Positions 1-8,422 of a stretch of 64,000 bases of DNA are shown here, piece after piece. Position 1 is the stretch's first letter. Each line of letters begins with the position of its first letter. Location of the stretch: the NCBI GenBank assembly GCA_033764095.1, contig JANRJF010000255.1, positions 61,547-125,546 of the forward strand. The letters run 5' to 3'. This stretch comes from JBDTMT01 sp033764095 (GTDB taxonomy: Bacteria; Desulfobacterota; Binatia; HRBIN30; CADEER01). Both the position numbers and the translations under genes were made by a program. The notes under the pieces were generated by a model, which worked only from the letters and a program-made list of their open reading frames with translations, did not search any database and was not told where the DNA came from.

Positions 1-31
1 AGAGAAAAGCATTCCGCTTCTCCGTTCGCAT
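1..31 (-). CDS. 5' end of a gene running off the left edge
   Basis: An ATG at 31-29 on the minus strand is preceded by a very good Shine-Dalgarno run (AAGGAGGAGGGCA) and opens a frame reading MRTEKRNAFL to the window edge. A promoter-like pair lies about 100 bases upstream (137-166). The same AAAGGAGGAG type of ribosome site precedes the secreted paralogue starting at 38631. Only ten codons are visible, so no family can be named; the basic N-terminus would suit a signal peptide. The next gene on this strand is a nucleotide-sugar dehydrogenase, so a surface-polysaccharide role is possible but unproven. Confidence 0.5.
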   Translation of the reverse strand, partial: MRTEKRNAFL

Positions 32-136
32 TGCCCTCCTCCTTTCCAGTCGGCCGAGACTCATACCTCACTCCCTTGCATTCGAAACCAAGACGCGGCC
101 GCGCTTTTTTTGGACGCGGCTGCAGAAGTGGCGCGT

Positions 137-166
137 TACATACTCAAAATTCAAACACATTGTCAA
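137..166 (-). promoter_or_regulatory. Sigma70-like promoter for the left-edge gene
   Basis: On the minus strand TTGACA (166-161) is followed after 18 bases by TATGTA (142-137). This puts the transcription start near 130 and leaves a leader of about 100 bases before the ATG at 31. The stretch 32-362 holds nothing else convincing; it is locally AT-rich around 143-160, as expected of a promoter. Confidence 0.5.
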
Positions 167-362
167 GGGAATATCGGGCGTTGCACCGCGGCGTACGGAC
201 AAACCGTTCATGTCCGACTATTCCGCGTCACTGGATGAGCGCCCCTCGCTTGCGGCTCAGCCTGCCAATGCCCGTCCCCTCTCCCTCTACCGTTTCGGTG
301 GGCGCTTAGATCACGTTTCGCCGAACCGGTCAAATGCAAAACCGGGGACGAGATGTACGCAA

Positions 363-1697
363 TCAGGCGAGGACGATCTTGCCACGCCCCTCGCTCACGT
401 TGCGGGTTGCGTTGCGAGTGTCCACGACCAGGCGCGCATGGCGCACGACGAATTCGTAGTCGACCGTCGTGTGGTCGGTGGCAATGAGGACGGCATCGGC
501 AGCCGCCAGCGTCGCCGCGTCGAGTGGCACTGACGTCAATCCAAAGTCATGGCGACGACCCGGCTTGAGCGCCGGCACGAACGGATCGTGGTAGGTCACC
601 CGCGCGCGCTTGCGCGCCAGCAGCTCCAACAACTTGAAGGACGGTGATTCGCGGTCGTCATCGAGATCGCGCTTGTAGGCCACGCCGAGGAGGAGAATCT
701 GCGACCCGTTCAAGCTGCGGCCCTGTTCGTTGAGCGCATCGGCAAGGCGCTCGACGACATAGGCGGGCATCGACAGGTTCACCTCGCCGGCGAGCTCGAT
801 GAACCGCGTGCTCATCTCGAACTGGCGGGCGCGCCAGGTGAGGTAGAACGGATCGATTGGGATGCAGTGCCCGCCCAAGCCTGGACCCGGATAGAATGGG
901 GTGAAGCCGAAGGGCTTGGTCGCCGCTGCGTCGATGATCTCCCAGATGTTCAGGCCCATGCGGTCGAAGAGCACCTTGAGCTCATTGACCAGCGCGATGT
1001 TGACACTGCGGTAGACGTTCTCCAGCAGCTTGGCGGCTTCCGCGACCGACGCGTTCGACACCGGCACGACGCGATCGATGAAGGCGCCGTAGAGTGCGGC
1101 CGCGACCCGACCGCAAGCGGGCGTGACACCGCCAACGAGTTTGGGAATCGTGCGCGTGGTGAAGTCGCGATTGTTGGGATCTTCGCGCTCGGGCGAGAAG
1201 GCCAGATGGAAGTCCTTCGCCACGCGCAGCCCGCCGCGCTCCAGAATCGGCCGCACCACTTCGTCGGTGGTACCGGGATAGGTGGTGCTCTCGAGGACGA
1301 TCAGCTGCCCCGGACGCAGATACCGGGCGACCGTCTCCGCCGTGCTGGTGACGTAGGACAGGTCGGGCTCGCGATTCTCCGTCAGCGGAGTTGGGACGCA
1401 GATGAGGATCCCATCACAGCGCGCCAGATCCGCGTATTCAGCGCTCGGGAAGAATCCCGCCTCGCCGGGTGCCGGGATCGCCGTACGAATGATCGGCTCG
1501 AGGCGCTCGGACGCGACGTGGCGAATGTACGAGCGCCGCTGGCGCAGGAGCTCGATCTTGTCCTGCCGCAGGTCGAACCCGACGCTGGGGAACCCCGCTT
1601 CCGCGATCGTCGCCGCCAACGGCAGACCGACGTAGCCCAACCCGAGCACGCCGACGACGGCCCGACGCGACTCGAACAGTTCGATAAGCTCCGCCAT
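363..1697 (-). CDS. Nucleotide-sugar dehydrogenase (UDP-GlcNAc 6-dehydrogenase type)
   Basis: A 444-residue enzyme of the UDP-glucose/GDP-mannose dehydrogenase family, closest in pattern to WbpA/WecC-like UDP-N-acetyl-hexosamine 6-dehydrogenases. These oxidise C6 of a UDP-sugar twice with NAD to give the uronic acid used in surface polysaccharides. The N-terminal Rossmann motif GLGYVGLPLA, the segment ESTTYPGTTDE, the SPERED motif and the catalytic cysteine (about C278) in GGHCIPIDPFY are all present, as is the C-terminal UDP-binding domain. The ATG at 1697 starts MAELIELF and has GGAGG 13 bases upstream; an upstream in-frame extension looks non-coding. No glycosyltransferases are visible beside it. 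The exact sugar substrate cannot be settled from sequence. Confidence 0.9.
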   Translation of the reverse strand: MAELIELFESRRAVVGVLGLGYVGLPLAATIAEAGFPSVGFDLRQDKIELLRQRRSYIRHVASERLEPIIRTAIPAPGEAGFFPSAEYADLARCDGILICVPTPLTENREPDLSYVTSTAETVARYLRPGQLIVLESTTYPGTTDEVVRPILERGGLRVAKDFHLAFSPEREDPNNRDFTTRTIPKLVGGVTPACGRVAAALYGAFIDRVVPVSNASVAEAAKLLENVYRSVNIALVNELKVLFDRMGLNIWEIIDAAATKPFGFTPFYPGPGLGGHCIPIDPFYLTWRARQFEMSTRFIELAGEVNLSMPAYVVERLADALNEQGRSLNGSQILLLGVAYKRDLDDDRESPSFKLLELLARKRARVTYHDPFVPALKPGRRHDFGLTSVPLDAATLAAADAVLIATDHTTVDYEFVVRHARLVVDTRNATRNVSEGRGKIVLA

Positions 1698-1818
1698 TGC
1701 GTTCTGCGTGCCTCCGCCCGGATTCCCCCCCGGCGGGAGCGATGATTTCCCGCCAGGCCATTCGTCATACCGTCGCCGGCAGCGCAAAGAAAGCTCGATC
1801 CTGCCGCACAAACGACAA

Positions 1819-1848
1819 CGGGGGGCGACCCATTCGGATCGCCCCCCG
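1819..1848 (-). terminator. Intrinsic terminator-like hairpin after the cohesin gene
   Basis: A 10-bp perfect stem (CGGGGGGCGA at 1819-1828 with TCGCCCCCCG at 1839-1848) lies 41 bases after the stop of the cohesin-like gene. On the minus strand it is followed by the T-rich GTTGTCGTTTG. It separates that gene from the sugar dehydrogenase downstream. Confidence 0.6.
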
Positions 1849-1889
1849 TCGCCGATTCAGGCCTTCGAGTGGCCTGACTTCTCGCGTTC

Positions 1890-2816
1890 TCAGTTGCGCC
1901 GACGGACCCAGAGCAGCAGTGCCGGCAGCAGCAGGAGGGCAGCGGCTGAACCGTTGCTCTCGCGCGGCGAAACGACATTGCAGCCGTCGTCGTTGTCGGT
2001 CGGCGTGCGCACACCGATCGTCGGCGTGCGCGTCACCGTGTGCGTCGCCGTCGGCGGCACCGTCGAGGTGATTGTCGCCGTCGCGGTCGGCGTCCCCGGT
2101 CCGGACGTGTCGGTCGCGGTGGCGGTGGCCGTCGGCGTTCCCGGCCCGAAGGTATCGGTCGGAGTGGCCGTCGCGGTCGACGTGGCTTCCGTCGGCGGGG
2201 TGTCCGTCGGCGTGGCAGTCGCGGTCGCCGTAACTGGAGGCGTCGAGGTGACCGTCGGCGTTGCCGTCGGCAGCTGATCCACGATGACGATCGAGCCCCC
2301 GCGCGTGACGACTGGGATCTCCTGTCCCTCCTCGTCGCCGAGGAAGGGCGACTCGATTTCCAGCGCCACCGTGCCGGTCGGCACGCCCGGCTTGATCAGG
2401 AAGTCGCAGGTCGCAAGGTCACCGTTGCCGAGCGGCGGCAGCGGATCGGGCGTCCCGGAGACGAAGATCTCCAGGTTGAGAACCCCGGGCTCGAGGATAC
2501 GGCCGCCGATCGCGTGCGTATCGGCGATGCGCTCGGCGACCGAGCAGCTGTCGGCGACCGGCACGAAGAACTCCAGTTTCTCCGCGTCGAACAACAGATC
2601 CATCCCGGCGCTGACGGCGTTGTCCTGGGCGCGATCCAGTGCCAGCGTCACCGACACCGTCCCGCCCGGCACGCCAGTGCCACCGGTGACCGACAGTTCC
2701 GGCAACTCGATGCCCGCGTAGGCTCGCGTCCCGACCCCTACGAGCATCAAGGCACTGAATGCGGTGGTCGCCAGTCCCATTCCCCAGAGTTGCCGCGCCA
2801 TGCTGGTGCGCATCAT
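1890..2816 (-). CDS. Secreted cohesin-like protein with C-terminal membrane anchor
   Basis: A 308-residue exported protein. After a signal peptide ending near AYAG comes one domain of about 150 residues with the pattern of a cohesin fold (GVPGGTVSVTLALD, then MDLLFDAEKLEF, then LATCDFLIKPGVPTGTVALEI). A linker of about 100 residues is almost pure Thr, Pro, Ala and Ser. The tail has DDGCN, a hydrophobic stretch (AAALLLLPALLLW) and RRR, the layout of bacterial C-terminal sorting signals such as MYXO-CTERM or PEP-CTERM. The ATG at 2816 (a second at 2813) follows GGAAGGAAGGAGAG. It lies 56 bases after a propeller protein with dockerin modules, so the two may be co-transcribed. Inference: it is a surface anchor that holds the dockerin protein. 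The cohesin call rests on pattern recognition only. Confidence 0.7.
   Translation of the reverse strand: MMRTSMARQLWGMGLATTAFSALMLVGVGTRAYAGIELPELSVTGGTGVPGGTVSVTLALDRAQDNAVSAGMDLLFDAEKLEFFVPVADSCSVAERIADTHAIGGRILEPGVLNLEIFVSGTPDPLPPLGNGDLATCDFLIKPGVPTGTVALEIESPFLGDEEGQEIPVVTRGGSIVIVDQLPTATPTVTSTPPVTATATATPTDTPPTEATSTATATPTDTFGPGTPTATATATDTSGPGTPTATATITSTVPPTATHTVTRTPTIGVRTPTDNDDGCNVVSPRESNGSAAALLLLPALLLWVRRRN
2010..2275. repeat. Low-complexity Thr/Pro-rich coding repeat
   Basis: This GC-rich low-complexity stretch codes on the minus strand for the Thr/Pro/Ala linker of the cohesin-like protein. A unit of about 15 residues (GPGTPTATATATDTS) appears twice. It is probably a flexible stalk between the domain and the membrane anchor. 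Confidence 0.6.
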
Positions 2817-2872
2817 GTCCTCTCCTTCCTTCCCGGTTGTGGTCCTCGCCCTACGCAGCGCCCCCGGTCGAA

Positions 2873-5617
2873 TCATGGACAGCCGAGATTGATGTTGTTG
2901 ATGGCGATGGTGATGTCGTTCGCCCGCACCCGTCCATCGCCGTTGAAGTCGGCCGCCAGGCACGCGTCGAGCGGCTGGGTGCCGTTGATGATGTTGACCA
3001 TGATGGTGATCTCGTTGGCGCGCACGCGGCCATCGAGGTTGCAGTCACCGACGCATTCGCACTGATCGTTCACGCAGGCCTGGCGGTCATCCAGGCACTG
3101 GCCCGGCCCGGCCATCGGTCCGTCGCACTCGATGATCGGACGGCACTCGTTGCCCTTGCACTCCGTGCCCGAGGGGCACTCATCCGGCTTCGTGCACGGC
3201 GGACGCGGCTTGATCTCGAGCTCGCCACCACTCACCTGCGCGTCAAACGGGTTGGCGCCCGGATCAGCGATCTCGAGACGGTCGAGATCGTACAGCAGCT
3301 GGCTCGTGCTCGGCGACGCCGCCGGCGCAATGCGGAAGTTGCACTGCCAAACCGGCCCTGAGCCGAAGGAGTCGATCGGCGGCATCTTGTCGATCACCGC
3401 AACGCGCAGCCGGCCCAGACCCGGCGGATTGGTTGGCACCTGCGGCAGCTGCACCTCGGCTTCGAAGGAACCTTCCTGCAGCATGCGCGGATGCAACGTG
3501 CAGGCCGGCGTACCGATCGGGACTTCCAGCAGGGAGAGGTCGTAGAGAATGTCCACCTGCGCGGTGGTGATGTCGTCGCCGCCGGCAAGGCCGATATTCA
3601 CCGTGACGTACTCACCCGGGATGCCGGTGATCTTCGGCACTTCGATGGTGCGGGTCTCGCTGCTGCGGTCGAGCGCGTAGATCAGCGGCGACCCCTCGCC
3701 CGGGCAGCCGAGGCCGAGGTTGTTGACTGCCAGCGTGATGTCACCGGCGGTCACCTCGCCGTCCTGGTTGATGTCGCCCGCCGGGCAGATGCCGATACCG
3801 CATCCGCCACCGACGATGCAGACCATCTTCGTGATCTCACTGCCGAAGACGATACCGTCCAGGTTGCAGTCGCCGCCGCACTCACAGATCCCCTCCAGGC
3901 AGGTTTCACGAATGCCGCGGCATTCGATCTGACCGTCGGGGCACGGCCGCGGCGGCACGCAGACCATGGCGCGGCACTGCGTCCCCTCCGGGCAGTCCTC
4001 GTCGACCACACAGGTCGGCAGCGGCGTCGGCGTCACCGTCGGCGTCGACAAATCGCGGCAGACACCGTCGACACAGAACAGACCAGACGGGCAGTCTTCG
4101 GTCCTGTCGCAACGGATCGTCGGCGTCGGCGTCGGCGCCTCCACGCACACGTCGTCGGGGCCGCACACCTGCCCAACCGGGCAGTCGGTGTCACGCTGAC
4201 ACGGAATCCTACGGGTGGGTGTCGGCGTCGGCGGCGGTGTATCGGTCTTCGTCGCCGTCGCTTCCACCGTCACGTTGGCGCGGATGTAGGCGTCGAGGTA
4301 GCCCTGCGTGTCGGCCGGCACCAGGTTGGTCGCCAGCGACTGGAACGCAACCCAACCGCCGTTGAGACTGATGCTGGGCGGCAGGTCAGGCACGCTGCCG
4401 TTCGCCGGCAGACCATCGACGCTGGAGCTCACCAGGGTCGTGGTCTGCTGCTGCAGGTCGCGCACATACACCTGCGAGTTGCCGTTGGTAGTCACGCCCG
4501 CCAACAGGTTGCTGGCGAACGACCCGAAGGCGACGAAACGGCCGTCGCCACTGATGCTCGGCGGAATGGCGATGTCGTTGCCCTGCTGGCCCATCTCACC
4601 GACGCTGACGCGCTGCGTCTCGCCGCTCGTGCAGTCGTGCACGAAGACGTCGGCCGCCTGGTTGGTGTCGCCGGCGACCAGGTTGGTGGCGTTCGACTTG
4701 AACGCGACGATGGTCCCGTCGGCGTTGAGGGCCGGCAGGAAGCTCATCTGGTTGGCCTCGACCCCGGCGCTGCTGACGCTGGCGCGGCAGTACACGGCGC
4801 CGTCACAGGCCACGTAGATGTCGATCACGCCGTTGGTGTCGGGCGACGAGGGGAGCAGGTTGGTCGCGCCGGAGGCAAAGGCGACACAGCGACCGTCAGC
4901 GCTGATCGACGGGGCCACGCTCGGGCCGTTCGCCTGCACGCCGCCGGGTCCGACACTGATCAGCGTCGTCGTGCCGGCGCTGCGGTCACGGACAAAGACG
5001 TCGGAGGTCTGGTTGGTGTCGTCAGGCACCAGATTGCTCGCGACGGAATGGAACGCCACCAGGTTGCAGTTGCTGTTCACGCTGGTGAACGAACTGCCGC
5101 CGTCGGTGGGACCATCGATCCCGACGCTGATCAACTCGGTGGTGGATCTCGTCAGGTCACGCACGTAGACGTCGGTGCGCCCGTTGGTGTCGTTCGGCAC
5201 CAGGTTGGTCGCGTCGGAACTGAACGCCACGCAGGTGCAGTCGCTGTCGATCGACGGACGGAACCGCTGCGCCTGACTCGGCCCGTTCGCCGCCTGGCCG
5301 CTCGAATTGACGCTGACGCGCGTGGTCTGCTCCGCATCGCGGTTGTAGACATACACGTCGGTGAAACCGTTGGTGTCGTTCGGAACCAGGTTGGTGGCAT
5401 CCGAGTAGAACGCGACGCAGCGGCCATCGGCGCTCGGCACCGCGCCGCTGCTGTTGCCGTTCGGCTGGCCGCCGCTGGCGCTGACGCTGACCAACTCGAC
5501 CGGCGGATACGGATTCAGCGGCGCGGTCTTGGCCACCTGACCGGTGAGGGTCAGCACGGCAACGAACACGCCCACTCCACACAACGCAACGGTGACCGCT
5601 TTTCGTCCGGCGTTCAT
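2873..5617 (-). CDS. Secreted seven-repeat propeller protein with cohesin and two dockerin modules
   Basis: A 914-residue exported protein. Seven tandem repeats of about 60 residues, each with PSIS.DG..VAF.S.ATNLV..DTN..DVYVRD, form a TolB/WD40-like beta-propeller (about residues 40-455). Three Cys-rich units of the form CxRDxDCPxGxxC follow, then a first dockerin-like pair of calcium loops (CNLDGIVFGSEI and DINQDGEVTAGDI). Next come a cohesin-like domain, another Cys-rich unit, and a C-terminal dockerin (DCNLDGRVRANEI and DFNGDGRVRANDI). The ATG at 5617 has GGGGAGGTGAG upstream. It is 56 bases upstream of the free cohesin protein. No catalytic domain is seen. The propeller suggests ligand or glycan binding; that is inference. 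Confidence 0.8.
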   Translation of the reverse strand: MNAGRKAVTVALCGVGVFVAVLTLTGQVAKTAPLNPYPPVELVSVSASGGQPNGNSSGAVPSADGRCVAFYSDATNLVPNDTNGFTDVYVYNRDAEQTTRVSVNSSGQAANGPSQAQRFRPSIDSDCTCVAFSSDATNLVPNDTNGRTDVYVRDLTRSTTELISVGIDGPTDGGSSFTSVNSNCNLVAFHSVASNLVPDDTNQTSDVFVRDRSAGTTTLISVGPGGVQANGPSVAPSISADGRCVAFASGATNLLPSSPDTNGVIDIYVACDGAVYCRASVSSAGVEANQMSFLPALNADGTIVAFKSNATNLVAGDTNQAADVFVHDCTSGETQRVSVGEMGQQGNDIAIPPSISGDGRFVAFGSFASNLLAGVTTNGNSQVYVRDLQQQTTTLVSSSVDGLPANGSVPDLPPSISLNGGWVAFQSLATNLVPADTQGYLDAYIRANVTVEATATKTDTPPPTPTPTRRIPCQRDTDCPVGQVCGPDDVCVEAPTPTPTIRCDRTEDCPSGLFCVDGVCRDLSTPTVTPTPLPTCVVDEDCPEGTQCRAMVCVPPRPCPDGQIECRGIRETCLEGICECGGDCNLDGIVFGSEITKMVCIVGGGCGIGICPAGDINQDGEVTAGDITLAVNNLGLGCPGEGSPLIYALDRSSETRTIEVPKITGIPGEYVTVNIGLAGGDDITTAQVDILYDLSLLEVPIGTPACTLHPRMLQEGSFEAEVQLPQVPTNPPGLGRLRVAVIDKMPPIDSFGSGPVWQCNFRIAPAASPSTSQLLYDLDRLEIADPGANPFDAQVSGGELEIKPRPPCTKPDECPSGTECKGNECRPIIECDGPMAGPGQCLDDRQACVNDQCECVGDCNLDGRVRANEITIMVNIINGTQPLDACLAADFNGDGRVRANDITIAINNINLGCP

Positions 5618-5831
5618 GTCGGTCTCACCTCCCCTAAATCCGACGCGCCGCGCAGCGTGCCCGTTGCCTGCGCGACACGGCACTCACATCGTCTCGCGAC
5701 CGCGCATGCCGAACACCGCCGCTCCACTCCGGCGTCGGCACTCAGGCTCTCGAGCCGTCGAGCCGAGGTTTCGGATCTTTCCGTTCACGCGCGTGTCGAC
5801 CAACTCGTCTGCGACTGGTTTCAGTGCCGGC

Positions 5832-5859
5832 ACCGTACAATGTTCAACGGCAAAGTCAA
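5832..5859 (-). promoter_or_regulatory. Candidate promoter for the propeller-cohesin pair
   Basis: Minus-strand TTGACT (5859-5854), 16 bases, then TACGGT (5837-5832). This gives a leader of about 200 bases before the ATG at 5617. The -10 match is weak. Nothing else is recognisable between 5618 and 5993. Confidence 0.35.
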
Positions 5860-5993
5860 GGATGTTTGATGCATGACAGAGCAGCATCAGATAGCCCAAA
5901 GATTGTTTGCTGACGCCGACTTGCACCGGGCACGCGATGCTGATTGTCGCATGCATAACGCAAGTCGCGGGGCGCGGCGGGTGACCTGGTAAG

Positions 5994-6066
5994 TGGAGCT
6001 GAGCGGAGTCGAACCGCCGACCTCCTGAATGCCATTCAGGCGCTCTCCCAACTGAGCTACAGCCCC
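5994..6066 (-). tRNA. tRNA-Ala(GGC)
   Basis: The minus strand folds as a 73-base cloverleaf. The acceptor GGGGCTG pairs with CAGCTCC (one G-U), and the anticodon stem CCTGA/TCAGG holds the loop ATGGCAT with anticodon GGC. The T arm contains GGTTCGACTCC. The 3' CCA is not encoded. It begins 63 bases after the end of rarA on the same strand, so it may be transcribed with it. Confidence 0.95.
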
Positions 6067-6129
6067 GCACCCGCCGCGCGGGTCCCTGGCTGTAGCGAGA
6101 ATCGACAGGAGCCGCAAGACCATCCGCCC

Positions 6130-7476
6130 CTACTCGGCTGCCTCATCGCGACGCCGGCGGCGCTCGCCAAGGCGGGCGACCATCGCCGCCTCCGCCCCAT
6201 CCTGGCGGCCCCGGTAGTATTGCCGACCGACCAGCGCGTCGGGCAGGTGATCGTGGCCCACCTGCCCACCTGGCTGGTCGTGCGCGTACTGGTAGCCCCG
6301 TCCATACCCGAGATCTTTCATGAGCCGCGTCGGCGCGTTGCGCAGCTGCAGCGGCACCGGCAGCGGACCGTGCCGGGCAACGTCCTCGGCAGCCGCCTGC
6401 ATTGCGGAGTAGGCGCTGTTCGATTTGGGAGCCGCCGCCAGGTAGACCGCCGCCTCGGCCAGCGGAATCCGCCCTTCGGGCAGACCGACGAACGCGACCG
6501 CCTGCTGCGCCGCAACTGCCAGCGAGAGGGCCTGCGGATCGGCCAACCCCACGTCTTCCGCCGCGAAGATGACCATGCGGCGCGCGACGAAGAGCGGATC
6601 CTCGCCCGCGTCGAGCATCCGCAGCATCCAATAGAGGGCCGCGTCCGCATCGCTGCCGCGCATGCTTTTTATGAACGCCGACGCGATGTTGTAGTGCTCG
6701 TCGCCGTCCTTGTCATAGCGGATGGCGCGGCGCTGGGCGGCTTCCTCGACGAGCTCGGCGGTGAGACGCGACGCCCCCCGCAAGGCGGCCAGATCCGCTG
6801 CCGCTTCCAGGATATTGAGTCCCGACCGCGCGTCGCCGTGCGCCAGCTGCACCAACGCATCGAGCGCTTCTGCGTCGGCCGTCAGTCCGTGCCCGCCCAG
6901 ACCTCGTTCCACGTCGGTCAGCGCCCGTTCGATCAGCCCGCGCAGATCCTCGGCCGCCAACGGCTCGAGCGTCAGCACAGTGGCGCGCGAGAGCAGCGGC
7001 GCGATGATCTCGAACGAGGGATTCTCGGTGGTCGCCCCGATGAGGATCACGGTGCCGTCCTCGACGTGCGGGAGGAAGGCATCCTGCTGGGCCTTGTTGA
7101 AACGGTGAATCTCGTCGACGAAGAGGATGGTACGCCGGCCGCGCCGGCGCTCCTCGCGGGCCTCCTCGATCACCACGCGCAGTTCCTTCACACCCGACAA
7201 CACGGCGGAGAAGGCCACGAAGCGCGCCTGGCTGGCGCCGGCGATGACGCGCGCCAGCGATGTCTTCCCACTCCCCGGCGGTCCCCAGAGGATGAGCGAG
7301 TGGACCCGGCCGGCTTCGACCATGTCCCGCAACAACCGGCGCGCCCCGACGAGGTGCGCCTGACCGACGTACTCGGCCAACGAGCGCGGCCGCATCCGCT
7401 CGGCGAGCGGCGCATCCAGGGAGGCGGGCGGTTCATTCGCCGCGAAGAGCGACGGTTGGTCGCCAGAGCGCCGCAT
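6130..7476 (-). CDS. rarA: Replication-associated recombination protein A (AAA ATPase)
   Basis: A 448-residue RarA/MgsA homologue (WRNIP1 family), an AAA+ ATPase related to clamp loaders that acts at stalled replication forks with single-strand DNA-binding protein. Walker A is GPPGSGKT at residues 65-72, Walker B is ILFVDEIHRFN near 115-126, and the sensor stretch is IGATTENPSFE. The C-terminal tetramerisation half, with the motif ending in NAPTRLMKDLGYGRGYQYAHD, is intact. Length is usual for the family. It is transcribed divergently from nadK across about 80 bases. Confidence 0.95.
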   Translation of the reverse strand: MRRSGDQPSLFAANEPPASLDAPLAERMRPRSLAEYVGQAHLVGARRLLRDMVEAGRVHSLILWGPPGSGKTSLARVIAGASQARFVAFSAVLSGVKELRVVIEEAREERRRGRRTILFVDEIHRFNKAQQDAFLPHVEDGTVILIGATTENPSFEIIAPLLSRATVLTLEPLAAEDLRGLIERALTDVERGLGGHGLTADAEALDALVQLAHGDARSGLNILEAAADLAALRGASRLTAELVEEAAQRRAIRYDKDGDEHYNIASAFIKSMRGSDADAALYWMLRMLDAGEDPLFVARRMVIFAAEDVGLADPQALSLAVAAQQAVAFVGLPEGRIPLAEAAVYLAAAPKSNSAYSAMQAAAEDVARHGPLPVPLQLRNAPTRLMKDLGYGRGYQYAHDQPGGQVGHDHLPDALVGRQYYRGRQDGAEAAMVARLGERRRRRDEAAE

Positions 7477-7555
7477 AGACAGACCCTATCACAGCGGCGG
7501 CAGAGCGCAGCTCGGCATCTGGCTGGCGCCGTGAACGGCGTGGTATGGTCCGGCG

Positions 7556-8404
7556 GTGCGCCAGGTTGGGATCGTCGTCAAGCGCGGGCGCGACGAAGCG
7601 GTCGCGTTGGGACGGGATCTCGTACCGTGGCTGCGCACCCGCCAACTGACGCCGCTCGCCGAAACGCACGTCGCGGAGGCGCTCGACTGCACGCCGGGGC
7701 TCCCGCTGGCGTCGCTGGTCGCCGAAGCTGACCTGGTGGTCGTGCTGGGCGGCGACGGCACGTTGCTCGGTGTGGCGCGCCACATCGGTCGCCGCGCCGT
7801 GCCGGTGCTCGGCGTCAATCTCGGCGGTCTCGGCTTCCTCACCAGCGTCACCACCGACGAGCTCTACCCGGTGCTCGCCGACGCGCTCGAGGGGCGCGTG
7901 CAGATCGACCCGCGCATGACCCTCGACGTCCACATGCCGGGGCAGCCGCAGCCACAGCGGGTGCTGAACGACGTCGTCATCAGCAAGGGCGGGGCGCGCG
8001 CCCGCATCATCGACCTCGACACGCGCGTCGACGGCGAGGTGGTCTGCACCTACAAGGCCGACGGGCTCATCGTCGCCACGCCGACCGGATCGACGGCGTA
8101 CTCGCTCTCGGCCGGTGGACCGATCGTGTACCCGTCGCTCGACGTGATCCTGCTGTCGCCGATCTGCCCGCACACGCTCACCAACCGGCCGATGCTGGTA
8201 CCCGGCGGAGCGACCGTCCGCGTCACGCCGCGCTCGCCCGATGGCCACGTCGAGGTCACGCTGGATGGTCAGGTCGGGGTGTCGCTGGGCGACGGCGAGG
8301 TGGTCGAGATCCGCAAGAGCGAGACGGTCGTCCCGCTCGTCCGACCGCGCGAGCGGAGTTACTTCGGCGTCCTGCGCAACAAACTGCGCTGGGGCGAGCG
8401 GTGA
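7556..8404 (+). CDS. nadK: NAD kinase
   Basis: A 282-residue ATP-NAD kinase that phosphorylates NAD to NADP. The signature GGDGT is at residues 65-69, with NDVVISKGG and TPTGSTAYSLSAGGPI further on, as in the family. The start is a GTG at 7556 (MRQVGIVVKRG), which matches the usual N-terminus; no good Shine-Dalgarno is visible. It is followed 18 bases later by recN, a neighbour of nadK in many bacteria, so the two likely form a transcription unit. Confidence 0.95.
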   Translation: MRQVGIVVKRGRDEAVALGRDLVPWLRTRQLTPLAETHVAEALDCTPGLPLASLVAEADLVVVLGGDGTLLGVARHIGRRAVPVLGVNLGGLGFLTSVTTDELYPVLADALEGRVQIDPRMTLDVHMPGQPQPQRVLNDVVISKGGARARIIDLDTRVDGEVVCTYKADGLIVATPTGSTAYSLSAGGPIVYPSLDVILLSPICPHTLTNRPMLVPGGATVRVTPRSPDGHVEVTLDGQVGVSLGDGEVVEIRKSETVVPLVRPRERSYFGVLRNKLRWGER

Positions 8405-8422
8405 GCCGAAGGCGCTCTGACC

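Noticed and set aside
2010..2275. Possible tandem repeat or CRISPR-like array
   Set aside because: The repetition is codon-level Thr/Pro/Ala low complexity inside a gene, without regular spacers.
3491..5869. Plus-strand open frame of 792 codons across the propeller gene
   Set aside because: Composition is Arg/His/Val/Asp-rich and has no family character; it is the antisense of a gene with clear repeats, signal peptide and ribosome site.
5860..6130. Mobile element attached to tRNA-Ala
   Set aside because: No integrase, no repeated tRNA end and no odd composition; neighbours are housekeeping genes.
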